A DNA stretch of 52,234 nucleotides. Source: an uncultured Gammaproteobacteria bacterium. GTDB taxonomy: Bacteria; Pseudomonadota; Gammaproteobacteria; PS1; Pseudothioglobaceae. The position numbers were made by a program, and so were the translations under genes. The stretch spans positions 1-52,234 of the forward strand of contig CAJWTP010000005.1 in NCBI GenBank assembly GCA_913047325.1, written 5' to 3'. The notes under the pieces are model-generated. The model was not told where the DNA came from. It worked only from the letters and a program-made list of their open reading frames with translations, and did no database searches. Position 1 is the first letter of the stretch, and each line of letters begins with the position of its first letter. This document shows positions 28,032 through 38,696 of the stretch, in pieces.

Positions 28032-28071
28032 GGTTATAAATACAAAACCACAATATAAAATTAATTACCTC

Positions 28072-29538
<1,467 letters not shown>

Positions 29539-29545
29539 TTAAAAA

Positions 29546-30544
29546 TTATGAACCAAATGCAGCATCCCAGACCTTATGAGTCCAAGCTCCTACTGGTTCT
29601 TTGTTGATCACTGGATCAGAATCACTACCTAGCAAGGTATCAACAGTACGTTGGTAGTCATCAACATTCAATTTACCGCCATTTTCGGTTAATTTGTTGA
29701 TCTCACCCATCATACGACGCTGATGTTTTTCAGTTTGGGCGCCAGTCATGTCATACTCAAGCACAATATCGGCAGCCGCATCAGAGTTATTTGTTGCCCA
29801 CTCCCAGCCTTTCATACTTGCACGCAAGAACCGTGCTGCTTTATCAACAAAAGCAGGGTCATTTAGATTTTCTTCCAGCACATATAAACCGTCCTCAAGT
29901 GTAGAAACACCTTGGTCCTCGTAAGAAAAAACTGATAGCTCGCTTGCTGAAAGTCCACCATCTATAACTTGCCAGTATTCATTGTAAGTCATCGTTGAGA
30001 CACAGTCAGCTTGCTTTTGCAGAATTGGATCAACATTAAAACCTTGCTTTAATACTGTTACTCCACCATCACTACCATCAGTGGCAATGCCTAATTTACT
30101 CATCCAGCTAAGAAATGGATATTCATTACCGTAGAACCAAACACCCAAAGTTTTATTTGGGAAATCAGCAGGCGAGCTTATGCCTGAATCTTTGCGGCAA
30201 GTTAACATCATGCCAGAGCGTTTAAATGGTTGAGCAATGTTGACTAAATTAAGTCCTTTTTCTCTAGATGCCAATGCTGCTGGCATCCATTCTATTAGTA
30301 TATCAGCACCGCCACCAGCAATAACTTGAGGAGGCGCTATATCTGGACCACCTGCCTTAATTGTAACATCAAGGCCTTCATCATCATAAAACCCTTTTTC
30401 TAGAGCAACATAATAGCCCGCAAACTGCGCCTGAGTTACCCACTTTATCTGCAAAGTAAACTTATCGTCTGCCTGTGCTGTAAAACTAGCAGCCATAAGC
30501 ATGATAGAACAAATTGCAGTTAATATACTTTTATATATTTTCAT
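29546..30544 (-). CDS. NMT1/ThiY-type periplasmic binding protein of an ABC importer
   Basis: 332 residues. Signal peptide MKIYKSILTAICSIMLMAASFTAQA, then the ThiY/SsuA-like fold (LQIKWVTQAQFAGYYVALEKGFY). Relatives bind thiamine pyrimidine precursors or similar ring compounds. Among pyrimidine-degradation genes, a pyrimidine or hydantoin-like ligand is likely (inference). AAGGGAG precedes the ATG. Confidence 0.9.
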   Translation of the reverse strand: MKIYKSILTAICSIMLMAASFTAQADDKFTLQIKWVTQAQFAGYYVALEKGFYDDEGLDVTIKAGGPDIAPPQVIAGGGADILIEWMPAALASREKGLNLVNIAQPFKRSGMMLTCRKDSGISSPADFPNKTLGVWFYGNEYPFLSWMSKLGIATDGSDGGVTVLKQGFNVDPILQKQADCVSTMTYNEYWQVIDGGLSASELSVFSYEDQGVSTLEDGLYVLEENLNDPAFVDKAARFLRASMKGWEWATNNSDAAADIVLEYDMTGAQTEKHQRRMMGEINKLTENGGKLNVDDYQRTVDTLLGSDSDPVINKEPVGAWTHKVWDAAFGS

Positions 30545-30593
30545 AACTTCTCCCTTTCATATATTATTACATTACCAGTACTTACTCTGTATA

Positions 30594-31727
30594 TTAACTT
30601 TTTCGCATCGATGGATGCCAGAAAGTTATTTTTCTCTCTAACAGGGCAAATACCCCATAAAACATCGAGCCAGTTAGTGCAGCAATAGCAATTGTTGCCC
30701 ATACCATATCGATATTCATTCGACCAACCTCGGCCGAAATTCTAAAACCCATTCCAACAATGGGTGTTCCAAAAAATTCTGCTACTATAGCTCCAATCAT
30801 AGCTAAAGTTGAGTTAATTTTCAATGCATTAAGAATAAAAGGCATCGCATTTGGCAATCGCAAACTTAAAAGTTCACGCCAATAATTAGTAGCATAAGTA
30901 TGTAACAAATCTCGATCAATTTTATCGGTCTCGTTAATGCCAACTAAAGTATTTACCATCATTGGGAAAAAAGTCATTATGGCAACAACCGCTGCTTTAG
31001 ATTGCCAATCAAAACCAAACCACATTATCATGATTGGTGCTATCCCAACTACTGGTATAGCACTAAAAAAATTACCTATCGGAATTAATCCACGCTGTAA
31101 AAAAGGAATTTTATCTGCTGCAATGGCAACTACAAATCCAGACCCACTTCCTATAATAAAACCAGGAATTGCTGAACGCACAAAAGTTTGATAAAAATCT
31201 GCAAATAAAGTAGCACCGGCACCATCAAATACTTGCCAAATTAGGCTTGGAGATGGCAACAATACCTGGGGCACAGTCATACCAATAGTTATTACCTCCC
31301 ATAGAAAAAATATCCAAGAACCGAATAGTAATGGAATGACTACAGTAAGAAATAATTCCATAAATTTATTTAATGTTTTTATTGCCGAAAGCTGAACTAA
31401 GTTATGCCAAGTTAAAAACCATAATGAACTAACAAACAACCAAACATCCAACCCTATAATCGTGTCTGCATTTAATGAATGTATTAAACTTAAAACGGAC
31501 CAAACTCCTGAAAATAATGCAGCAAAACAAATAGACAATAGAAATATGCCTTGTTGACGATTTACAAACAACGCCAAACTGATAGCAGCAATAATGATTA
31601 CAATAAAAGGATTTAATGCATGATCATTTATCTCATTAAGCTGCAATGAAATTAAAGTAGATATTGAAAAAACAAGACATAATAATCCACTTAAGGAGCG
31701 ACTTTTAAAGATGGTCAAAAAATTCAT
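30594..31727 (-). CDS. ABC transporter permease (SsuC/TauC-like), first of two
   Basis: 377 residues, longer than the usual 250-280 because of about five extra N-terminal hydrophobic segments (1-110). The permease domain carries SAIPVVGIAPIMIMWFGFDWQSKAAVVAIMTFFPMMVNT, the loop that docks with the ATPase. Overlaps the next permease by 4 bases, so the importer probably uses a heterodimer of permeases. Confidence 0.9.
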   Translation of the reverse strand: MNFLTIFKSRSLSGLLCLVFSISTLISLQLNEINDHALNPFIVIIIAAISLALFVNRQQGIFLLSICFAALFSGVWSVLSLIHSLNADTIIGLDVWLFVSSLWFLTWHNLVQLSAIKTLNKFMELFLTVVIPLLFGSWIFFLWEVITIGMTVPQVLLPSPSLIWQVFDGAGATLFADFYQTFVRSAIPGFIIGSGSGFVVAIAADKIPFLQRGLIPIGNFFSAIPVVGIAPIMIMWFGFDWQSKAAVVAIMTFFPMMVNTLVGINETDKIDRDLLHTYATNYWRELLSLRLPNAMPFILNALKINSTLAMIGAIVAEFFGTPIVGMGFRISAEVGRMNIDMVWATIAIAALTGSMFYGVFALLERKITFWHPSMRKS

Positions 31728-32620
31728 GTTTGCAGCCCCATGCGCTTATTAATTGATCGCTCCATTCGACCAATCACGGAAACTAGAGTTGCCGAAATCA
31801 CTGAGGCAGTTATCAAAGCTGCCCAAATGAGGTTAGTTTGCCCATAGTATGAGCCTGACAAAAGGCGCGCTCCAAGGCCTCCTTGAGCACCTGCTGGAAG
31901 CTCTGCTACTATTGCCCCCACTATACTTAAAGCAATGGCTATTTTCAAACTAGCGAATAAAAATGGAATCGATGCTGGTATACGTAGTTTCCAAAAAACT
32001 TGCGCTTTTGAAGCTGAATAACTATGCATTAAATCTACCAGAATTATATTTGGTGATCGTAAACCTTTCACCATCCCAACTACTACAGGAAAAAAACATA
32101 AATAAGTTGAAATAGTAGCTTTAGGAAACAAACCTACAATACCCATTGAACCTAACACAACAACAATCATAGGAGCTATTGCGAGAATTGGGATAGTTTG
32201 TGATGCAATTATCCAAGGCATTAATGTTCGATCTAATGCTGGCACATAGACAATACCGACTGACAATAAAATACCGAGAAAAGTTCCCATTGCAAATCCT
32301 AACATAGCAGAAGACAAGGTCACTCCAGAATGGAAAACCAAACTGTGTTTAGAGGTTATTTTCTTATCCCAAATGGTTTTTTTTAGTTCTTTGGCTACTT
32401 GGTGCGGTGAAGGCAATACAGGGCGCTCCATCGACCAGGAGTCTGTTGCTAATTCTGAAAGGCTCCAATCTATATTATTTTTTTCATATCTATCAATTAA
32501 AAATGAGCTGTTTAAATAAACTGCTCCTGCGTACCATACCATGATAATAATGGAAACCAATATAACAACTGGGCCAACTGAGCCGCTCATAATAATATTA
32601 AGAATCCTATTAGCTTCCAT
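31724..32620 (-). CDS. ABC transporter permease (SsuC/TauC-like), second of two
   Basis: 298 residues. The docking loop is ASQTIPILAIAPMIVVVLGSMGIVGLFPKATISTYLCFFP. An N-terminal membrane anchor and a periplasmic stretch (40-90) precede the core. Overlaps the ATPase gene by 11 bases. Confidence 0.9.
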   Translation of the reverse strand: MEANRILNIIMSGSVGPVVILVSIIIMVWYAGAVYLNSSFLIDRYEKNNIDWSLSELATDSWSMERPVLPSPHQVAKELKKTIWDKKITSKHSLVFHSGVTLSSAMLGFAMGTFLGILLSVGIVYVPALDRTLMPWIIASQTIPILAIAPMIVVVLGSMGIVGLFPKATISTYLCFFPVVVGMVKGLRSPNIILVDLMHSYSASKAQVFWKLRIPASIPFLFASLKIAIALSIVGAIVAELPAGAQGGLGARLLSGSYYGQTNLIWAALITASVISATLVSVIGRMERSINKRMGLQT

Positions 32621-33419
32621 CGTTATGCCCTTCCTTTAGCCCTTCTCTTACAAGTTGTGAAACCTCTAAAAATTCAGGTGTTTCACGAATATCAAAAGTC
32701 CTATCTTTTGAAAAATTGGTTTCAATAACATTAATAATTTTCCCTGGACGAGCAGACATTACCACAATCTTACTAGATAAGAATACCGCTTCAGGTATTG
32801 AGTGAGTCACAAATACAACTGTTTTCTGAGTTTTTTCCCATAAATGTAATAGCTCTTCATTTAAACGGTCACGGGTAATTTCATCAAGTGCACCAAATGG
32901 CTCATCCATCAGGAGCATATCAGGATTAAAACTCAAAGCGCGCGCAATTGAAACACGTTGTTGCATGCCACCTGATAATTGCCATGGATATTTTTTTTCA
33001 AATCCTATCAAGCTTACCAATGACAAATATTGCTGCGAAAGTTTTTTTTGCTCATGTTTTGAATAACCCGACATCTCTAATGGTAAATGGATATTTGACT
33101 CTATATTACGCCACGGCAATAGAGCTGGAGTTTGAAAAACATACCCATAAGAACGATCTAAACGTGCCTCATGTGGTGATTTACCTTCTACGGTTATTGT
33201 GCCACTTGTTGGTTTTTCTAAATCCGCTATTACACGCAACAATGTTGTTTTACCACAGCCGCTAGGACCTATTAAAGACACAAAATCACCTGAATTAATT
33301 TGCAAGTTAATATCAGAAAGCGCATGCACCGGTTCAGTTTGCGTCTCAAATGTAAGACACAAATTGTTAATGTCTATAGATGTAGACTTTGAAGACTTGC
33401 TAGATGTTGGTTCACTCAT
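32610..33419 (-). CDS. ABC transporter ATPase (SsuB/TauB-like)
   Basis: 269 residues. Walker A GPSGCGKTT, signature LSGGMQQRVSIARAL, Walker B LLMDEPFGALD, H-loop FVTHSIPEA. The nitrate/sulfonate/taurine class matches the NMT1-type binding protein in the same operon. Starts 4 bases after the beta-ureidopropionase stop. Confidence 0.93.
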   Translation of the reverse strand: MSEPTSSKSSKSTSIDINNLCLTFETQTEPVHALSDINLQINSGDFVSLIGPSGCGKTTLLRVIADLEKPTSGTITVEGKSPHEARLDRSYGYVFQTPALLPWRNIESNIHLPLEMSGYSKHEQKKLSQQYLSLVSLIGFEKKYPWQLSGGMQQRVSIARALSFNPDMLLMDEPFGALDEITRDRLNEELLHLWEKTQKTVVFVTHSIPEAVFLSSKIVVMSARPGKIINVIETNFSKDRTFDIRETPEFLEVSQLVREGLKEGHNDGS

Positions 33420-33423
33420 GAAA

Positions 33424-34296
33424 CTATTTTTCGGTTAACCTCCCATAAAGGTCACTTCGCCTGTCTCTGAAAAATTGCCATGTATCTCGAACTTCTCGCA
33501 CCATATCTAAATCGATTTCATGAACCAACAACTCATCATCACCATAACTTGCTTGTGCTTCAATTTCACCACGAGGATTTACAATATAACTTGATCCATA
33601 GAATTCACCCATTTCCTTTGCCCATGGCTCTTCTTTACCAACACGATTTATCGCTCCGATAAATACTCCATTTGCAGCCGCCGAAGCTGGTTGCTCCAAC
33701 TCCCATAAATACTTACTTAATCCTGCCACTGTAGCTGAAGGATTAACAATATATTCAGCTCCATTTAAAGCTAATGCACGCCAACCCTCAGGGAAATGCC
33801 TGTCATAACAAATATATACTCCCAACTTAACATACGCAGTATCAAATACTGGATAACCAAGATTTCCAGGCTTAAAGAAAAATTTTTCATAAAAACCGGG
33901 CGCAACTTGAGGAATATGAGTTTTACGATATTTGCCTAAAAAACTTCCATCAGCATCTATTACTGCCGCGGTATTGTAATAAACACCGGGCATTTCTTCT
34001 TCATAAATAGGAACAACAATTACCATTTGGTATTTTTTTGCATATTCTTGCATAAGTTTAATTGTGGGTCCATCAGGAATCGACTCAGCCGCCGCATACC
34101 ATTTTTTATCCTGACTTGGGCAAAAGTATGGCGAAGTAAATACTTCTTGAAAGCACAGTACTTTTACTCCTTGTTTAGCAGCATCCTCTAGCATTGGGAT
34201 ATGAGCCTCAATCATTAAATCACGTATTTTTTCTGGCGCCATCGTACCATCACCTTTCAAGCTCATTTGGATTAAACCACACTTCAATTTACTCAT
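33424..34296 (-). CDS. Beta-ureidopropionase (N-carbamoyl-beta-alanine amidohydrolase)
   Basis: 290 residues, nitrilase superfamily. Hydrolyses N-carbamoyl-beta-alanine or its 2-methyl form to the beta-amino acid, ammonia and CO2. The catalytic triad is E51 (FQEVF), K125 (KYRKTHIP) and C163 (YICYDRHFPE). The dehydratase-like GVYYNTAAVID and RDRRSDLYG tail match the bacterial enzyme. First gene of the second pyrimidine operon, with a promoter-like element at 34358-34386. Confidence 0.93.
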   Translation of the reverse strand: MSKLKCGLIQMSLKGDGTMAPEKIRDLMIEAHIPMLEDAAKQGVKVLCFQEVFTSPYFCPSQDKKWYAAAESIPDGPTIKLMQEYAKKYQMVIVVPIYEEEMPGVYYNTAAVIDADGSFLGKYRKTHIPQVAPGFYEKFFFKPGNLGYPVFDTAYVKLGVYICYDRHFPEGWRALALNGAEYIVNPSATVAGLSKYLWELEQPASAAANGVFIGAINRVGKEEPWAKEMGEFYGSSYIVNPRGEIEAQASYGDDELLVHEIDLDMVREVRDTWQFFRDRRSDLYGRLTEK

Positions 34297-34357
34297 TCAA
34301 TTACTCCTTATACTATTTGGTGAACAAAACAACTTAATACTTCTTGACTAAATAGAC

Positions 34358-34386
34358 AGGCTACATATTTTTTTTATACTTGTCAA
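34358..34386 (-). promoter_or_regulatory. Promoter-like element of the beta-ureidopropionase operon
   Basis: On the minus strand TTGACA (34386-34381), a 17-base spacer with a run of eight A, then TAGCCT (34363-34358). The same arrangement recurs at 43424-43396 upstream of the BMP operon. The perfect -35 with a poor -10 suggests an activator. A TGACTAAATAGACA at 34345-34358, resembling a degenerate RutR site, follows directly. Confidence 0.6.
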
Positions 34387-34512
34387 CTAAAATTGTTAGG
34401 TTGACTTTAAAAAAAACTTCAAAGCATCATCAAACGTAATTTGCAGAAAAAATGAAGGTTTCGGGGCGATAAAAGGACTTCCGAAGTCCTTAGAAACAAG
34501 CATCCAAACCAA

Positions 34513-36003
34513 TTATGAAGGGAAAGAAAAGTTAACGCCCTCGCGAATACTAGATGATGGCCAGCGTTGAGTTATAGTTTTTCTTCGTGTATAAAATCTT
34601 ACACTATCAGGTCCATATGCTGCCAAATCACCAAACATTGATTGTTTCCAACCACCAAAACTATGCTGTGCAGCTGGGACGGGTAATGGGACATTTATAC
34701 CAACCATGCCGACTTTTATTTGGTCGCTAAAATAACGCGCCGCTTCCCCATCTCTGGTGAAAATGCAAGTTCCGTTACCGTATTCATGTTCGTCTATTAA
34801 ATCTATTGCTTGTTGCATAGTATCTACCCTAACAACTTGCAATACTGGCCCGAATATTTCGTTCTGATAAGACTCCATTGAAGCCTGTACACTATCTATA
34901 AGTGTGCCGCCAACGTAAAAACCATTTTCACAACCTTTCACATTAACACTCCGCCCATCCACAACAATATCTGCACCTTGAGCTTCTGCACTGGTTATAT
35001 ATTGTTCAACTTTTTTCATATGATCTTTAGTTATAAGTGGCCCGAAATCATTATTGCTATCATCAAAATTACCTACTTTTAGATTATGCATCTTGGATTT
35101 TAAGCCAGCAATTAAATTATCTGCCGTCTCTGAACCAACTGCGACTGCAACAGAAATTGCCATACACCGTTCTCCGCTAGAGCCAAATGCAGCACCTATT
35201 AAAGCATTCACTGTATTCTCCATTTCTGCATCTTGCATTACAATAGCGTGATTTTTAGCTCCTCCGAGTGCTTGACACCTCTTGTCATGCTCAGTAGCAG
35301 TATTGTAAACGTATTTTGCAATAGCAGTCGATCCAACAAAACTTACAGCTTGTACTCTTTCATCAGTCAGTAAAGTATCTACTGCCTCCTTACCGCCATT
35401 AACTACATTTAGCACCCCTTTTGGTAAACCCGCTTCATATAATAATTGAGCTACAAACAATGCTGCCGAAGGATCTCTTTCTGATGGTTTTAATACAAAA
35501 CAATTGCCACAAACTATTGCCATCGGATACATCCATAATGGCACCATTGCTGGAAAATTAAAGGGAGTGATTCCCGCAACAACTCCTAAAGGTTGAAACT
35601 CACTCCATGAATCAATATTGGTTCCAATATTTTTACTGTGTTCTCCTTTTAGTAGTTCTGGCGCATAGCAAGCATATTCAACATTCTCGATACCTCGAGT
35701 TACTTCACCAAGCGCATCGTGTGCAATTTTTCCATGCTCTTCTCCAATTAATTGTGCTATTTTATTAATATTTTTCTCTAACAATTCTTTAAAACGAAAC
35801 ATAATTCTAGCGCGTTTAAGTGGCGGCGTTGCTCGCCACGCTGGAAAAGCATCCTGCGCAGCAGTTATAGCTTTTTCAACAGTAGTTTTTGTAGCTAGCG
35901 CTACTTGCTTGCTGACCTCTCCAGTAGATGGATTAAATACATCTTGAGTAGGGTCACCCATTGATACAATTTCACCATTAACAAGGTGCTCTATTACTTT
36001 CAT
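34513..36003 (-). CDS. mmsA: CoA-acylating (methyl)malonate-semialdehyde dehydrogenase
   Basis: 496 residues. Oxidatively decarboxylates malonate or methylmalonate semialdehyde to acetyl-CoA or propionyl-CoA with NAD+. The catalytic cysteine is C280 in GSSGERCMAIS. The usual aldehyde-dehydrogenase glutamate is absent (QALGGAKNH instead of LELGGK), which is diagnostic of this CoA-dependent class. TPFNFPAMVPLWMYP is also typical. Starts 15 bases after the aminotransferase stop. Confidence 0.95.
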   Translation of the reverse strand: MKVIEHLVNGEIVSMGDPTQDVFNPSTGEVSKQVALATKTTVEKAITAAQDAFPAWRATPPLKRARIMFRFKELLEKNINKIAQLIGEEHGKIAHDALGEVTRGIENVEYACYAPELLKGEHSKNIGTNIDSWSEFQPLGVVAGITPFNFPAMVPLWMYPMAIVCGNCFVLKPSERDPSAALFVAQLLYEAGLPKGVLNVVNGGKEAVDTLLTDERVQAVSFVGSTAIAKYVYNTATEHDKRCQALGGAKNHAIVMQDAEMENTVNALIGAAFGSSGERCMAISVAVAVGSETADNLIAGLKSKMHNLKVGNFDDSNNDFGPLITKDHMKKVEQYITSAEAQGADIVVDGRSVNVKGCENGFYVGGTLIDSVQASMESYQNEIFGPVLQVVRVDTMQQAIDLIDEHEYGNGTCIFTRDGEAARYFSDQIKVGMVGINVPLPVPAAQHSFGGWKQSMFGDLAAYGPDSVRFYTRRKTITQRWPSSSIREGVNFSFPS

Positions 36004-36017
36004 TCCCTCTTTCTCTT

Positions 36018-37337
36018 TTATTGTAATTCTTTAATCGAGTCAGATATTACACCAACAACATCCTTTATTTCTTGTTCCGATACGATAAATGGCAGGCCTA
36101 ATTGAATGGTATCTCCACCATATCGCACATAAAAACCTTTATCCCAACATTTCATTGCTATTTGGTAAGGTCGTAATGCGGGTTGATCTTTAGCAGCCTC
36201 AATAGTAATTCCACCAGCCAATCCATAATTACGAATATCCGCAACATGTTGTAAACCTTTAAGGCTATGAAGTTCTTGTTCAAATATTGGGCTCATTTGT
36301 TGCACTCGCTCTACCAAATTATCATTCTGTAATATATCTAAACTTGCAATCGATGCAGCACAAGCCACCGGGTGCGCAGAATATGTATAACCATGCATTA
36401 ATTCAACCATATAATTTGGTGCTTTAGTATCCATAAAAGTTTCATAAATATTTTTGTTAACCACTACACCACCTAGCGGTTGACTGCCATTACTAACTTG
36501 TTTTGCAAAAGTAATTATATCTGGAGTAACGCCAAATGCTTCAGCCCCTGTCTTCGCGCCCATGCGGCCAAAAGCGGTTATCACTTCATCAAAGATTAAT
36601 AAAATATCATTAGAATCACAGATTTTACGTAGCCTATTAAGATAACCTATAGGAGGTGGTATTACTCCTGCAGAACCAGCCATTGGTTCTACAATTACTG
36701 CGGCAATATTAGAAGCCCCATGCAATGCTATTTTATTTAATAATTCATCTGCTAAATGATCTCCAACTTGAGGTTGCCCTTTGCTAAATAAGTTTTCTGG
36801 TAACAAGGTGGTTGTTAAATGATCAGCTTCAATGCCTTGTCCAAACATCTCTCTATTTGGACCAATACCACCAACACTGATCCCCCCAAAATTAACTCCA
36901 TGATAGCCCTTTATTCTTCCAATCAAACGAGTTTTACCGACCCTTCCCTTATGTCTCCAGTAAGCTCGAGCAATTTTAAGGGAACTATCTACCGCCTCTG
37001 AGCCAGAACACGTAAAAAAAACACGGTCTAGATCTTTTGGAGTAAGTTCAATAATTCTATTTGCTAATTCAAACGATTTGTTATGTCCAAATTGAAATGC
37101 CGGGGAGTAATCTAGGGTGTCAATTTGTTTACTTACCGCTTCCACGATTTCAGGACGTGAATGGCCAGCTCCACAAGTCCACAGCCCCGAAAGACCGTCA
37201 AATATTTTCCTGCCTTTATCATCTATATAATAGCTGTCTTTAGCCGAGACTATGATGCGTGGATTTGCTTTAAATTCCCTATTTCCGGTAAATGGCATCC
37301 AGTGTGCATCATAATATTTAGGATTATTTTTTATCAT
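36018..37337 (-). CDS. Omega-amino acid:pyruvate aminotransferase (beta-alanine type)
   Basis: 439 residues, class III PLP aminotransferase. The start AHWMPFTGNREFKANPRII and LSGLWTCGAGHSR match beta-alanine:pyruvate transaminases. The PLP lysine is K279 (ITFAKQVSNG), with D250 (LIFDEVITAFGR) pairing with the ring nitrogen. It would convert beta-alanine or 3-aminoisobutyrate to the semialdehyde used by the next gene. A scrap of rutR lies just upstream of its start. Confidence 0.92.
   Translation of the reverse strand: MIKNNPKYYDAHWMPFTGNREFKANPRIIVSAKDSYYIDDKGRKIFDGLSGLWTCGAGHSRPEIVEAVSKQIDTLDYSPAFQFGHNKSFELANRIIELTPKDLDRVFFTCSGSEAVDSSLKIARAYWRHKGRVGKTRLIGRIKGYHGVNFGGISVGGIGPNREMFGQGIEADHLTTTLLPENLFSKGQPQVGDHLADELLNKIALHGASNIAAVIVEPMAGSAGVIPPPIGYLNRLRKICDSNDILLIFDEVITAFGRMGAKTGAEAFGVTPDIITFAKQVSNGSQPLGGVVVNKNIYETFMDTKAPNYMVELMHGYTYSAHPVACAASIASLDILQNDNLVERVQQMSPIFEQELHSLKGLQHVADIRNYGLAGGITIEAAKDQPALRPYQIAMKCWDKGFYVRYGGDTIQLGLPFIVSEQEIKDVVGVISDSIKELQ
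37123..37141. repeat. 19-bp aminotransferase segment matching 24623-24641
   Basis: Exact match inside the coding sequence, encoding EAVSKQI; the second copy is directly downstream of rutR. Confidence 0.6.
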
Positions 37338-37351
37338 TTTTCATGCTCCCA

Positions 37352-37405
37352 TTAACTAAGGATTTAAGCCAACACTGCGTAAAACTAGGTCTATAACTTG
37401 TTGTT
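37352..37405. repeat. rutR 3' end remnant, copy 2 of a 54-bp direct repeat
   Basis: 53 of 54 bases match the end of rutR (24640-24693) in the same orientation. It encodes the last 15 or so RutR residues and the stop, but no rutR body is present; it sits in the gap between the cytosine deaminase and aminotransferase genes. Confidence 0.9.
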
Positions 37406-37418
37406 GTTTTTAACATTC

Positions 37419-38696
37419 TTAGAGAGTCCAATCTATAACACTCGTTACTTCTTTTGTATCTAATAATAGTTCGCTTTGTATTGGGTTAGCCTTTGCAATA
37501 ACTTGCCCATTACGAATTACAAACAAACGTGCATTGCATAAGCGTATCGCTTCAATTGGATTACTGGCTTGATGAACTACCAAATCAGCATTGCAACCAA
37601 CTTCAATACCGTAATTATCTAGTTGCATTACTTTGGCGCCATTACTGGTAATAGTTTGAAATATTTGGTGCATTTGCTGCACGCCTGTCATTTGTCCAAC
37701 ATGCAATCCCATATTAGCAACCTCTAACATATCATGCTTCCCAAGGCTATACCATGGGTCCATTACACAGTCATGTCCAAAAGCAACATTAATATTACTA
37801 TCTAACAACTCTTTAACTCGTGTCATTCCTCTGCGCTTAGGATAGAGATCATGGCGACCTTGTAGGGTAATATTTATTAATGGGTTGGCTACAACTTGTA
37901 AGTCAGCATCTCGCAATAATGGCATTAATTTGCTCACGTAATAATTATCCATTGAGTGCATGGATGTTAAGTGTGAACCCGTAACTCTGCCCTGCAAACC
38001 CAAGCGTTGTGCTTCAAACGCCAACGTTTCAACATGTCTAGACATTGGGTCATCAGATTCATCACAATGCATATCAACTAATAATCCATGTTTTGCCGCT
38101 ATCTCACATAACAATTTAATAGACAAAGAGCCTTCGTTCATAGTGCGCTCAAAGTGTGGAATACCGCCAACAACTTCTACACCTTTTTTTAATGCCCTAT
38201 CAAGGTTTTCAATAGAGTTTTTATAGCGCAAATATCCATTTTGTGGAAATGCAACTAGTTGAATATCTATCCAATTCCGCATTTCTTTACGTAACTCTAA
38301 TAGCGCTTCAACTGCTAACAATCGATCGTCACTTATATCTACATGACTGCGAATTGCCAAACAGCCATTTGCGATTGCCCAATGACATAGTTTACGGGCG
38401 CGTTTTTTTATAAGCTCTATAGTTAAATGCGGTTTCAGTTCGTCCCATAGTTGAATACCTTCAAGTAAAGTGCCACTTTCATTAAAACGTGGCTGGCCTA
38501 AGGTTAGAGTAGCATCCAAATGAAAATGGCTATCCACATGCCCCGGAGAAACTAGTTTATCTGTCGCATCAATACTATTTGCTGCATCGCCAGCGATGTT
38601 TTTTTCAACGGCTACTATTTTTTTATTTTGAATAGCGATATCAACATTCTCACGACCATCCGGAAGATTGGCGTTTTTTATAAGTAAGTCAAACAT
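37419..38696 (-). CDS. codA: Cytosine deaminase (CodA-like amidohydrolase)
   Basis: 425 residues. Deaminates cytosine to uracil. Metal and catalytic residues H57, H59, H210, E213, H242 and D309 each lie exactly four positions before their E. coli CodA counterparts (H61, H63, H214, E217, H246, D313). HLDATLTLGQPRFNESGTLLEGI and MHCDESDDP are CodA-type. Its ATG overlaps the permease stop by one base, coupling uptake and deamination. Related isoguanine or creatinine deaminases are possible but less likely here. Confidence 0.9.
   Translation of the reverse strand: MFDLLIKNANLPDGRENVDIAIQNKKIVAVEKNIAGDAANSIDATDKLVSPGHVDSHFHLDATLTLGQPRFNESGTLLEGIQLWDELKPHLTIELIKKRARKLCHWAIANGCLAIRSHVDISDDRLLAVEALLELRKEMRNWIDIQLVAFPQNGYLRYKNSIENLDRALKKGVEVVGGIPHFERTMNEGSLSIKLLCEIAAKHGLLVDMHCDESDDPMSRHVETLAFEAQRLGLQGRVTGSHLTSMHSMDNYYVSKLMPLLRDADLQVVANPLINITLQGRHDLYPKRRGMTRVKELLDSNINVAFGHDCVMDPWYSLGKHDMLEVANMGLHVGQMTGVQQMHQIFQTITSNGAKVMQLDNYGIEVGCNADLVVHQASNPIEAIRLCNARLFVIRNGQVIAKANPIQSELLLDTKEVTSVIDWTL

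Noticed and set aside
34381-34404. GTCAAC / GTTGAC inverted repeat upstream of the beta-ureidopropionase promoter
   Set aside because: Arms are short, separated by 12 bases and overlap the -35; no counterpart at the sister promoter, so not called as an operator.
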